Assembly: GCA_949752735.1 (NCBI GenBank)
Contig: OX457039.1
Location: 49,039,055 to 49,103,054 of the forward strand
Direction: 5' to 3'
Length of the DNA: 64,000 nucleotides
DNA from: Lumbricus terrestris
Taxonomy: Eukaryota > Annelida > Clitellata > Crassiclitellata > Lumbricidae
Shown: one piece after another, positions 1-11,700 of the stretch
How positions within the stretch are numbered: position 1 is the stretch's first letter
How the letters are laid out: the number at the start of each line of letters is the position of its first letter
Translations under genes and position numbers: made by a program
The notes under the pieces: generated by a model
What the model was told of the DNA's origin: nothing
Databases searched by the model: none
What the model saw: the letters and a program-made list of their open reading frames with translations, nothing else

Positions 1-93
1 TTTTGGTATTGTGAGACAGTAGAAAAAATTTTTAGTCATCGACCAAATTTTCCGGGAAAAAGATACCAACTTATCCGCCAAAAAAGTTGATGA

Positions 94-132
<39 letters not shown>

Positions 133-335
133 TCATTAACCAATTTTTCGGGAAAAGGAGATGCCATTTCCGAACGGGGGGCCACGTCCCGTACGATTTT
201 CTAATAGGGGGGGGCCAGATGTCCTGTTTTTCTCTCCCACTACATGTTTTTGAAACCAAATGGGGGGGGCCACGTTCCATGCAATTTTTAAATGGGGGGG
301 CCATGGCCGGATTGGCCCCCCCCCTGGATCCGCCC
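1..335 (-). mobile_element. Non-autonomous hAT-type MITE, partial (CARGGGCGGATCCAGG family)
   Basis: The right part ends in ggatccgcccctg, and the body holds the same blocks (ccgggaaaa, a C-rich stretch, gccatggccggattgg) as the copies at 20741-21116, 26012-26257 and 32270-32621, two of which have perfect 8-bp target duplications. The left end is cut by the window edge. A 35-bp poly-T run (96-130) lies inside. It has no coding capacity; the ORFs here are repeat translations. Confidence 0.7.
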
Positions 336-338
336 CTG

Positions 339-563
339 TACATACATACATACATACATACATACATACATACATACATACATACATACGTACGTACGTA
401 CATACATACATACATACATGCATACATACATTTGATGAACAAACAAGTGTCTAACATGCATGTATTATTGAAGGTATGTATGTATGTATGTATGTATGTA
501 TGTATGTATGTATGTATGTATGTATGTATGTATGTATGTATGTATGTATGTATGTATGTATAT
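339..563. repeat. Paired microsatellites (CATA)n and (TATG)n
   Basis: A (CATA)n run at about 339-432 is followed, after about 40 bp, by a (TATG)n run at about 474-563. The two runs are reverse complements, so the pair can form a hairpin. The long ORFs across this region on both strands are simple translations of the repeat and are not genes. Confidence 0.95.
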
Positions 564-591
564 ATATGCATGTGTGCACATATGCATACAT

Positions 592-714
592 GGGGGGTAA
601 TTGTCCTAGGGGGTTATTGTCCGGGGGGTAATTGTCCTAGGGGGTAATTGTCCAGGGGGTAATTGTCCGGGGGTAATTGTCCGGGGGGTAATTGTCCAGG
701 GGGTAATTGTCCTA
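592..714. repeat. Minisatellite, unit about 15 bp (GGGGGTAATTGTCC)
   Basis: About eight near-identical copies of gggggtaattgtcc with short tag/g variation run head to tail. It sits directly against a fragment of the mariner-type element at 715-829. Confidence 0.9.
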
Positions 715-829
715 GAACCGTAAATATGAATTGCCTTTAAGACTGTAAAGTTTCATTTAAAAATTCTTATGTTTGGCCAAGATATGGGATAAAAACCGTA
801 GGGGATTACTTTTTTATGGCCCACCCTGC
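715..829. mobile_element. Terminal fragment of mariner-type foldback element
   Basis: The sequence matches the right end of the element at 23065-24236 (gcctttaagactgtaaagtt, ggccaagatatgg, accgtaggggattactttt, caccctg). Only one end is present, so this is a solo terminal fragment. Confidence 0.75.
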
Positions 830-1004
830 TCGACCCTGAGGGTGAGGTCCTTCACCACCGCTACTCCACGTTTATATTGCGACCGAGCCACCCGCAGTAA
901 AGATCCGAGAAATTAATCTCTGATAAACCGACCAACCGGGAATCGAACCCGGGCCGCCGGCGTGGCGAGCGGGCTACCAACCCACTCGACCACTGAGGAT
1001 CTCT
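829..1004 (-). mobile_element. tRNA-derived SINE
   Basis: On the minus strand the right side reads as a tRNA-like head with an A-box-like tGGTCGAGTGGGTTGG and a B box GGTTCGATTCC, followed by a shared tail (GATTAATTTCTCGGATC). The copy at 38567-38792 is in the opposite orientation and highly similar. The head lacks a credible tRNA fold with its tail and is part of a dispersed repeat, so it is not a functional tRNA. Confidence 0.8.
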
Positions 1005-2669
1005 GATACACGTCAATTTGCCTTAAACTTTCCTCAAACTTTTAGGCCAGCAGTTTGCCTAAAGAAACAAGTCTGGCATGCGATGGTGTGGCACAACATA
1101 GGTTCAATTCATTTTTTATTGCAACCATCAACCATAAACAATAGACATAGCATAGGTTAGTCCACTGCAGTAATTTATGCGTTTGTTTGTTTGATGTTGT
1201 CACCTCCCCGCTTCAGCAAAAGCATCGTGTTGAAATCCAAGTGTAGCCTATCCCGAGAGAACTGCTTCTGATTGAAACGTGTAGTGAATGAATGAATAAT
1301 CGTGGGAATTATAAATAATCTGCAATATTTCTGCACGTCGTTAGCTGGTCAGTCAATTTCGAGTGACATCCAGTAGTAGTGCAAATCTGTCTGTCCACCA
1401 TTTGCAATTTTATTTGTAGCAGAACGTGACATTAAAATTGGCCTCGCTGAGTTTGCTTTGATAGCAATAATATCAGCAACATGAGCTGGTTCCCACGACT
1501 TAGCTGTGGTGGGACTAGACAGAAAAAAACATATTCGAAACTAGATTTCATCAAGCAAAATGAGACAAAATAAGTCGAATGAGGCAAAACCAGACTTCAT
1601 TAGACTATGTTATGCGTTGCACTACGCTATTGCACCATGTCACTCACACCGAATTGGACTAACTTGCACTATTCTGCACTGAAGCATTGCATGACATAAA
1701 CCAATCTAGATTCAGCCTAAATGTAGCCTATATCACGCATTGCTCTGCCTTAAACTGTAACCGTGTAGTACAATACACTGCCCATCACTACTACTCTTCC
1801 CCTCCTCCTCCTCGTCATCTTCGTCCTCCTCCTTCTGCTCATCTTCATTCTCCTCGTCCTCTTCACCATCCGGGACCTTCTCCTCACCAGGGCGTCGTTG
1901 TTTCAACAATCCTCGCCCAAAGCTATATATACTGCCTCTGGGTCTTGGGCTCGTCGCAAGGCTGCCTGCTGTAAGGCTTACATAAATTCAACGGATATAT
2001 TAACTAGGCACCATGTCCGTCCAATTCCTTATACGCTAAAGACTTCGACCAGTCCCTTCGAGCTACTCGAGGGATGGAGCGGATACAAGCGGATACAAGC
2101 GGATACAAGCGGATACATATGGTCTTTAAACCTTCTGCATGATTCTACCTGTCGTCGTATAAAGTTGAAAGTAATTGAGCATCCAAGGCTTTTATTACTG
2201 CAATCAACAAACAAGACATGCTACTCAGTGATGTCATGTGGGATGCGCTATAACTAACTAAATAAATAAGTGAATTAATTGTCTTGCGCTTCATAATGAC
2301 TATTACACAATCTCTAAGCATAGGGGCAAGAGGGGTAGGCTAACACTTGCCGCTATCGGTGAAATTTGACACCTGCTTTTTTCTTCGCGCATAGAGCGTT
2401 AACGGTAGGGCCCACTATTGAAACACAAAGTGAAACAGCGAAATTTACATTCAGGAAACTCTATGAAAAATACCCGTGTTCTAAATTCCTGTTTTGCATT
2501 TTTCCAAGCTCTTGTGTTTCAACCATTGTGCTTTGCCCCTCCCGCAGCCAGAATAATTACAATGTATCAGCAGGTGCCCATGATATAATAATGTGAAACT
2601 GTAAGTATTAATACAGTCTTAATTTCTTAAATGAATAGACAATAAATTCTGAATATTATTCTGTCACAG
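1005..2669. other. Non-coding stretch, probably intron of the adaptor gene
   Basis: I see no supportable exon here. A 10-bp unit ggatacaagc is repeated four times at about 2079-2117, and a C/T-rich tract lies at about 1795-1870. The small ORFs have no splice context or family resemblance. The segment at about 2395-2530 resembles 38285-38400, so part of it is an interspersed repeat. Confidence 0.5.
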
Positions 2670-2747
2670 ATGCATCCGAATACTCGCTGACTCCAACTAC
2701 AGCTTTGTCATCAAGCGGCAGCGAGGATACGTACATGGAGATGGGAG
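2670..2747 (+). CDS. Adaptor gene exon with YMEM motif
   Basis: The acceptor is ctgtcacag and the donor GGAG|gtatgc; both boundaries are phase 1. The exon encodes an acidic Ser/Thr-rich segment ending SGSEDTYMEMG, where acidic residues before YMEM fit a phosphotyrosine site for PI3K p85. Its 3' end and donor lie in a 30-bp unit present three times (see the repeat at 2735-2820). This is the first exon I can place; earlier ones should lie upstream of the window. Confidence 0.75.
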
Positions 2748-5700
2748 GTATGCTTACAAAATTAATGGAGATGGGAGGTATGGTTACAAAATTAATGGAG
2801 ATGGGAGGTAGGCCTATAAAATTGATGCAAATCGTATAGCTTCAACGTAGGAGGACTAGCATAAAGCTAACCTTCAGGTTCACATTGATAATCAGGATCT
2901 ACCCAGTTTCTATAAAAGAAATTACATAAGTGCTTTACTACATACATGTAGATGCACCCATAAATAGTCTATGCATAGCAGCAGCATATATGCATGCGTA
3001 TTTATACACGCACATTATTATAACGCAAGTGGACCTACGCATGCAAACTATAGGTAGCCTATATACCAGTACGTACATAGCTTCGCCAACGTCTGTCAGC
3101 CTCTATATGTAGGCTATAATACTTAATGACGCACGTGGGGTACAAGTATAGGCTAAAGTGGAAGATAAGTAAGCGACTGGAACTAAACGTCAAGCAAGCT
3201 AGCAATCACTGCCTAGAAATCTGGCGATCGACAGGGAGGTGTGGAGGAAGAACGTTGCCTGATGTGCACTTTTGTGCAGAGACCTACACGGAGACTAAGT
3301 AGCAGGGGTTATTTTAAGGAATTTTCTCAACTGCACATAAATGACGTATTTTGAGACTGGACATAAGAAAGTCCTTGACCAGAGATTTGTCCCCCAAGGC
3401 TGAAGCAGATTTTGGTGAGCGCTCGTTAATAAGCTGGTGCTTTGCGCTTGGCCTTCGACTGGAGCTTTAGATGTTTGGCTATTAAGATTTTCCGACTTTA
3501 TAAAAATTCATATTAAGGATCAAAATCAATTGTTATGACAATGTTTGACTCAAAGTTCATCATGGCAAAATCTCCAAATGAATTGACGAATGAAATCAGC
3601 TGGACGTTCTTGGACGTTTAGACTTTTCAATATCTTTAATCGACTAGAGATCCCTTAAAGATCCCTTACAGATCCTCTGTTGTTGCTGGAATTGGAAATA
3701 GCTCAAAAAGATTGTTAAGTGTAATAAAGTTAAATGGTCCTATGTTCCTGGACACTTCCAAAGTTTCGCTAGTAGGCCTATGTAAGGGTAGGTCTAGATG
3801 TTGCTTTTCTGCTCTGAAACCCTGGTCATTAAGATCAACATGATATTGTTTTGCTAAAGGTAAAACTAGCAGACAAGATGAGATATTTCCCCAAGAAATA
3901 AAATCTTTGAGCTAATATCAAATTTTGTATAAAATATAACCCACTAACTGCAAAATACGATGGAAGACCGATAAACATCATTAGCAAACCTCCCAAATGG
4001 TCATTATTGATCGATAGGCCTATACTGACACCCACATCAACACGAATATGTACTGTTTAGGCTAATTGCAGTTTTAACCAGGAGCCGCGTCGCCGATCTA
4101 CATGTAAAATATATTTTACCACACCATGACTTGGCTTAGGGTACGACTGCTGAAAATTTATATGCTACAAGCTATGGTGTCATTCATTCATGAGAACCAG
4201 AATGTGTGTGTGAACATAGCCGCAGACTTGGTCCTGGGTTTGTGGAAACAAACGAGCGACCAAAGGACAACAATTTCCAATGCACAAGCACCTAGATGGG
4301 TAGGGGTTTTGGAAGGTGATGTACCAATCCCATTTTCGAATTTTGTTTAATTTCCACACTGCACTGGTGGTATTCTAAGTTGTAATTTAGCGAGGTTGCT
4401 CATCATTTCAGTGCTGATAGTCATGGTTTAGGACTTTAATAAGTGTTCCGTCCCATTGTTTAAATATTTTTTTACAACATTATAATGGCAACTTTTAGAC
4501 TGTGATCTTAAAATAATTGCTCACAAATTTCACGACAAAAGGCATGGTTTGAGACTTCAATAAATGTCCCTCCCCATTGTTTACATTTCTGAATTTCCAC
4601 ACTGTAACTGTCATCTGAGCAAAATTGCTCTTTTTAAATGCTGACAGCTATGGTTTTAGAGTTAAAAGAGTCTCCTCCTTTTTGTTTATTTTTTTCATTT
4701 GCACGCTGTTGATCTGGCGTTTAAAGCTGTCATTTGAAAAAAATTACTCAAAATTTTCTTTTCTCGTCCACTGTCTGAAAAAAATTCATTTGCCCACTGT
4801 TGTAATAGCATTTTAGGCTGTTGGCTTGACAAATCCAATCATAATTTGGTACTCAGAGACGTGGTTTAAGACTTGAATAATTTCCCCTACCTGTATCTTA
4901 ATTTATTTTAATTTACACAACGTATTGGTGGCAGTTTAGGCTGTCATCTGTATCAAAATTGATAATTATGGACAAGCAGTGGATAACACAGTAGAAATCT
5001 ATAATAATGTTTGTGATAATATTTCTGAAATATTTGGGGAATATAAGATAAAAGCCAGTCCTCAGCAGTAACAGCAGGCACAGCACACCATTGAAAGAAA
5101 GTTGATATCAAACTTAGTGGCATGTTGGTAAATACAACAATTTCACTTGCTTCCAAAATAACCCATTACACATGACACCAACCATCAGCAAATAGTCAGC
5201 AATTGATTTTGGTTACCTAAATAAGTAAATTTGTGACTTTGACAGTCCAAGACTAGCACCACTATCAGTGACTTCTTTTTCTATACCGATCATTGCTTCT
5301 TTACTAACAGAACCGCAATCAGTTTTCGCTAACAATTTCTCATCATCGTGGTTAGTTTAGAGATTAAAAATAGACCAAAAAAGGTCAATTGATTAGAGCA
5401 TGTAACGTGGCTTAATATAATTCAATCAGTGTACCAATTTATAGAATGCATATAGCCTGTAATATTTTAATACAATGTGCTCTAACTGCGACAGGCAGGC
5501 CAACAATAAAAACGGCTTATTGAAATAAATGTATGGGTTGGTTGCAACATGTTGCAACCATGCCCGAAAAAAATATTGCAACCAACCCCGAAGCAATGCC
5601 TAGACAGTGTTATGGAACAAAATTTCGACGGCGCTGATTATAAATTAAATGACTAAATGCATTTTCAAGCTTAATTACCTGTCCAACTTATAAAACCAAA

Positions 5701-8700
5701 CCGAAAAATATTTCTTCAAAACATGCGGTTATATAACGAAAAAACCAAAAATTTACTTTCGATTGCCAAACATGAATTTTTTCCGGTAGTCTTTATCAAT
5801 TGCCTGCTACGAAATTAGGACATGTTGGCCTAAAATGTATTCTTTACAAAATAGTTTGCCTAATTTTGAGTTGCTATTATGTACCGGTGAAATATCGATG
5901 GTGTTGCAACCAACACATGTTGCAACCAGCCCCGGTCTCCCCTACGTCCCTTCCTGCTTCAGCTTGTCAGAGCAGGAGAAAGTAGACTACGATGGCCAAG
6001 AAATTGTCATTATGGTATGAAGGATAACCCCGGCCTATACAACTTTATCAGGATATCAACCTACAGCAGGCCTTGAATCTGCATCTGCCCATACATTTAG
6101 CCTATAGTGCTGCCTACCTCAAATTCTTCTGTCTGCAGCCTACATGTATATGTGATTTTTAGCAGAACCTTGTCTTCGATTACATCACCCATTTTCCGCG
6201 CTCTTACTTCATGCACACTGGTGACCTTCGCCGTATCGGTCTAATGCTTGACTTGAAAACTGCATGTAATCACCTTATCTATTATAACTCACGCCAAATT
6301 TCAACAGGCCTGCTCTTTTCCTGAACATACATGTAAAGATCACCCAAATAAACCGCCTCAAAGATGTTCACTTTGGGCTGTTACTATTATGTTTGTGTCC
6401 AACTTTTACCACTAACTTCTCGTCGGTTCACGCAACTAGGCAAAATGTAACTGCACAAGATCTGATTTTCAACTGCACAAATCTCTTTCCCAACTACACA
6501 CTTTGTGTCCAGCTGCACGTTAAAATAACCCCTGCTAAGTAGGTCTACCCTGCTAAATAGGCCCTACTAATTTACTAAGTAGGCCCTAAGTTTAGAAACC
6601 GTGAATAATTGGTCTGAAGTTGTTTGACTGAGTCTAGTTTAGAAACACGATAAAACTTAACTTAGGCGTCGGCCTCGTGATTTGTGAAAAATGAAAATGC
6701 GGCCCACTATATGTTTTAGTTTTAGAAGTAAAATGAAGCAGTTGTTTATACCCTAGTTATTGTTTTCAAATTACAGTAATGAAGCCTCATATTGCTGATC
6801 CTGATTTTTTGTTTAGGTCTACCGTTTCTGTTTCTATTTCCTTTCCCTTGTCTAATATTTGTGCTTCCTAGTTTACTTCTCTTTTTTAGTTCAGTATAAT
6901 TATGTTTTCATGGTTAAGCGTTGCTGGTAAAATTTTACTTGTTTGCTGACAACCTGGCAAATTTGATCATACTGTGGGTTTTTCTGAACTGGTTCTGGAT
7001 GTTACACTTCCTGCCAGCATTTCCTTGGTGCTGTTTACCTGGTTTGCTCATATGCGCCCCCTATAGGGCCCCATAAGGGATAATGTTGATCCCTTATGGG
7101 TCCCATTTATGTACGATGGCAGCTAGTTGTACAGCAGTAACTATAGCAAGAGAAGTTTTTTTATCATTTACTGGCAATTTGATATAACGATACAAATATT
7201 GGTCTTCTATCCTAAAAAGTGTTAATTGACGCTTCATCCTTGTTAGTTGCAAAATTCCTCAAGCCGGATGTTATATTAGCTATAAAATATTGTAAATAAC
7301 TCATATATTAGCCATTATTACTGTAAATAACTCATTCGCAGCCAGCCACACTTATAGGCTAAACAGAGTAATGAATCATTATTCGTCTGTGAACGTGACA
7401 TCTTAGTGTGGCTATTTTTTTCTGCCTTAGTCAAATCTCCGGTTGTCACGGCAAAGAAAGAGAACTCCGAAGAATCCGACAATGATGGTGAGCAAGCAGT
7501 GACTTTTATGATCACGCAAAAGAATGCAGGCTATCGAAAGCTGGCTTTTTTGTATGGTGCATTCCACTCGACGATTAGTCCTACTAGGAATGAAAATACG
7601 ATGTTACGAGGATTTGTCAATTTTGAAATTAATATAGGCGTAGGTTACTATGATTTCTGCTTGGAATAATACACGTTAGGCATATTATGCAGTTGCGAAA
7701 ACTCAGCGCGGACTGCTGTAACATTCTACAAGACAAGAACGATTGAAACTGACCCGTGCTATAAAAAAATATCAGAAAGATAGATAGAAATAGGCCTAAG
7801 TGAAAATTCTAAAAACGCTGCAAACATTATGATTTGCTGAACCAAAGAATTTTGTGAATCAATGAGAATAATAGCTCAAAAATATAATAGAAACCATTGA
7901 CGACATAGCATAGCATAATCTAGTGCAGTCTGGCATGACATGGTAAATTATATTGCTCAGTATTATACATAGGCCAGTAGAAAGGCATAGTAGGTCTATT
8001 ATTATAAGCTTTGTGTTGAGCATCATTTAGTATAAGGCAGACTGTAGGACATGGCTGTTATCGTCATTACGATGAGCAAGATTGAATGCTGACCAGAATA
8101 AGCTGTAGGCCTAATGCAATGTGCAATGAATTACTGTGCTTTTGTGTAGTGACGATAAATAAATGATGCGAAAACTTTCATTCGACAGAAGGAGGATACA
8201 TGGACATGGGAGACCAGGAACTTTCCGAAACAATAGAGAAACAGAAGCGAACGGAAGAACTGAAGCGAACGGAAGAACTGAAGCGAACGGAAGAACTGAA
8301 ACGAACGGAAGAACTGAAGCGAACGGAAGAACTAAAGCGAACCGAAGAATTGAAGCGACACGTCGTCGTCGTGAAGCAGCCGGAGAACAGAGAAAAGGAG
8401 AAAGAACAATGCAGCGAAGAACAACAACAAGACGTTCAGGCAACAACACAAACTGCAGCTGAACAGCAGACGAAAGCAGACGAAGCCATCGGATTAGATT
8501 CATTGAGTAAATAACAGTTTTGTTATTTCCCGCCGTCACCTCTCCCTCCCCCATTACCCAACCACAACCATTCCCAACACCGTCGCACAGCTTCACCACC
8601 CAACCAGAGCAACAGCACCATAATAGACAACCATCTCAAGGCGTTCTTACTTCTTTCGTTACGGTATCTTATCCTCTTACCAGTGTTGTTAGAGTTAGAC

Positions 8701-11700
8701 TGATAATACAGAGTCTAAGACCCATACATATGCTCACGGATACGAGCTACAGAAATCATAATAAAAATACTGTCATTGCTCAAGATTTATTTCTTGTCCG
8801 TATAAAAAGGGCTTCATGTAGCGTCAATCCAATGATCCTATTAAATGTGTTTGTATATTTACGGACAGCGCTCGTGAATTAGCCGGTGCCCTGCGCTTGG
8901 CTTTCGAGTGGCGCGTTAGAAATTGGTCGATTACGATTACGATTTAACCTATAGGCTAGTGCTCTAACAGCTTAACTGTAGAATGTTGATGAATCGTCTT
9001 AGATTGCATGCTCTTGTTTTCTGAAGCTCTGGAGGACGTTGAAAATATCGCTGATGTTCCCGAAAGTCAGAAAGAGCTGATTGGAATACTGACCATGGTT
9101 ATACAAAACAAGATTTCTGTGGTTGAAGGCGAATGCCTGATTAAAGGATGGAACTTTCGCCACAATCATGGACGTTCGAGATCGTTCAAGGAGAAGCAGG
9201 TGCCAACATATTTTTTATACGACAGAGTAGGCTAGCTATTTCAGTGTAGACATATCCTATAGGAAACTGTCTACTCTAATGTTTCACGTAATTTTTCATA
9301 GACCTACGTCGAATTTCCTCGGTGATTATAACAACGTATTTTCACTTGATTTTCTCTTTCCAAACGACCACTTTCTTTATTCATGCATGTAGGCCTATCT
9401 AGGCATTTATTTAGCGCAATGATTCTCCATCTATACCTACTTCTATTCAGTACCGTTGCAGCTGTCTTCAATAAATAACCTATAGCATCCGGTACGACAT
9501 GAGATCCCCGTGTGATCCTTTTTTGCCTCTGCTCCGCAAAGGCATAAAAACCGTCAGATGTACGATCCTATAGTTTCTGTTGTTATGCTAGAATCGCCTG
9601 GTAACGATGTCATGTATATGAGGCTAATTACAACTTGCTGCCTTAAAACCATCCATATCCTACACCATTTAGAGGATACGAATAATGCTGTAACGCCGAA
9701 AGCAGTGTGGGAATTTTCCTGAGAGTGGCAATATAATTAGACAGATGCAATACGATACAATACATTACGTCATGAAATAATTTGATAACGCTCTTTTCGA
9801 CTGGTAGAACATCTGTCGTATATGCAGTTGAAAGCAATTGCTGCATGGCAGTAGAAACTCGTGGGACTGGGATCTGCTGCTGTAGACCTCTTCTGTGTTG
9901 CACATCTCTGTTGTAATTTGCAATCTACAGGTTCAGTTGTCAAAGATGAGAGACCAAGTGATGAAGGCCAAGGACAAAATCAAAGAACCATCCTGGTGGA
10001 CGTCGATCAGAACCGTTCTAAAAAAGACACCGAGTGGTTCCCCTGCTGCACCGGCGGCTTCGGCGTCCTCAGCTGAAAGCGCCAGTGGGTCCTCCAAGTC
10101 AAATCGCCAGCCTACATCACAGGAAAGCCATGCAGTAGGTTATTCGGTTATATCACCATTATTTTAGTTATCTGTTACGAACTAACATCAATCCATCAAT
10201 TGAATGATAAAATTAATAGTCTTACCCCAGTCCAAGCTAAACGTATGATTATTGTAAGAGAAACTTATAATTTCGCCCACGTTAACATAATCATGTTACT
10301 AGTCTTTTAGTGACTACATCGTGCAAATATTATAATTCAGCCTTTGCAGGCAACATCAGCAGTGCAAACGAACTATATACCGTGCTAGACAACCTACAGT
10401 GGGCATAGCACATGGCGAATGTTGACCATTTTAGGTATTTTTATGATCATAGATTTATGTATACACTTTATATATGTGATCTGCTAAACTGCTACAGATG
10501 GGTGCTAAAACCAGAAAGCTGTACAAGGTTCCGACAACGCCGGATCCACGTACTTTTGAAAATGTTCCATCTCTTCTAGAACCAATCTCAGAAAGTCCGC
10601 AAAGGCACAGCAACGCATCAGCCAGCAGTAATAAATGCCTCACAGTGCTTGTAATATTATTTGCTTTTCGAAAAGTAGTCATCTCAGGATGTTAGAACAT
10701 TGCAACTTATTTATCATCTCTCTTCATTTGATGGTTTCGCAATATTTTACCTCGATTTCTGGAGCTGATTTTGCAACAGTTCAACATTAATGTGGCGCTG
10801 TCCTTATGGAACAGTAAAGTAGGCCTAAATCGACTTATGAAATCTCTTAATTAATACACCACCTTTACAGTTGTCATCAGTCTTCTCAACCTTACTTTCC
10901 TATAGTCATTCACTATGATGATAAACGAGTAAATTCATTAGTGCAATTGTGTCAGCTCTATGAAAGCTGAGAAATGCAGCATCTTTGACTTATAAAATTC
11001 TATTTAATGTTTAATATCTTTTATATTTAATGTGTCTTTACCTGCTACTATGTATTTGCTATCAAGTGGTGTGGACCGTGTTAATCTCAGCCAATTGTAT
11101 GGTCTTTCACTGGGTATAGGCTATATAACGAAAAATGCAAAGGTATAATCGATGAACACCACAATTTTTACGACTGATTCGCACCCTCTGGTGAAGAGTT
11201 ATCGAATTTGTCATGTGCTGCAGGCCTACCACGATCATTTTTCAAGACGTTTAGCACAAAATTCACGAATTTCCTAAAATGATGATTGTCTGCTGTTTAT
11301 GTAGGTCGAGAGAGTTTGCTCAGTGTTACCAGTCGAACAAGTACATCAAGCGGAGTTGATATCGACGTAAGTTCAACTCAGCATTCTGCACTTTTAAAAG
11401 TCTGTTCAATTATTTAGAGTCTATGCTTTTCAAGTTTTCCTACCTGCACACTCACAGTAAAATTATATCCTCCATTTCTTTTAAAGCCAATAAAATGTAT
11501 GCTTATTGATTTGAAGTACTCTGTCTGACGTCCTCGATCACAGCAATTTGACAAAAATAGAAGTTGAGAACATGCATCACGTAGCACGATGTTGGCTACA
11601 TGTAGTTACTATACAGTGCCTAGCAAATATGAATTTTATGGCAGCTTGAGATGCTCTAGAGGCAATGACTCAACAGCCACTGTAGCCCTCACTCATCACT

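Noticed and set aside
71..647. Long ORFs on both strands with Tyr/Ile/His or Met/Tyr/Cys repeats
   Set aside because: They are translations of (CATA)n/(TATG)n and poly-T; no coding evidence.
829..1004. Possible functional tRNA gene
   Set aside because: Only box-A/B-like head of a dispersed SINE; no complete tRNA fold with proper acceptor stem.
5930..6014. Candidate extra exon of the adaptor gene ending GQEIVIM before gtatga
   Set aside because: The end phase (0) does not fit the phase-1 neighbours and its 5' edge is the end of the MITE at 5534-5934.
8111..8599. 162-codon antisense ORF
   Set aside because: A shadow of the RTEELK coding repeat on the plus strand.
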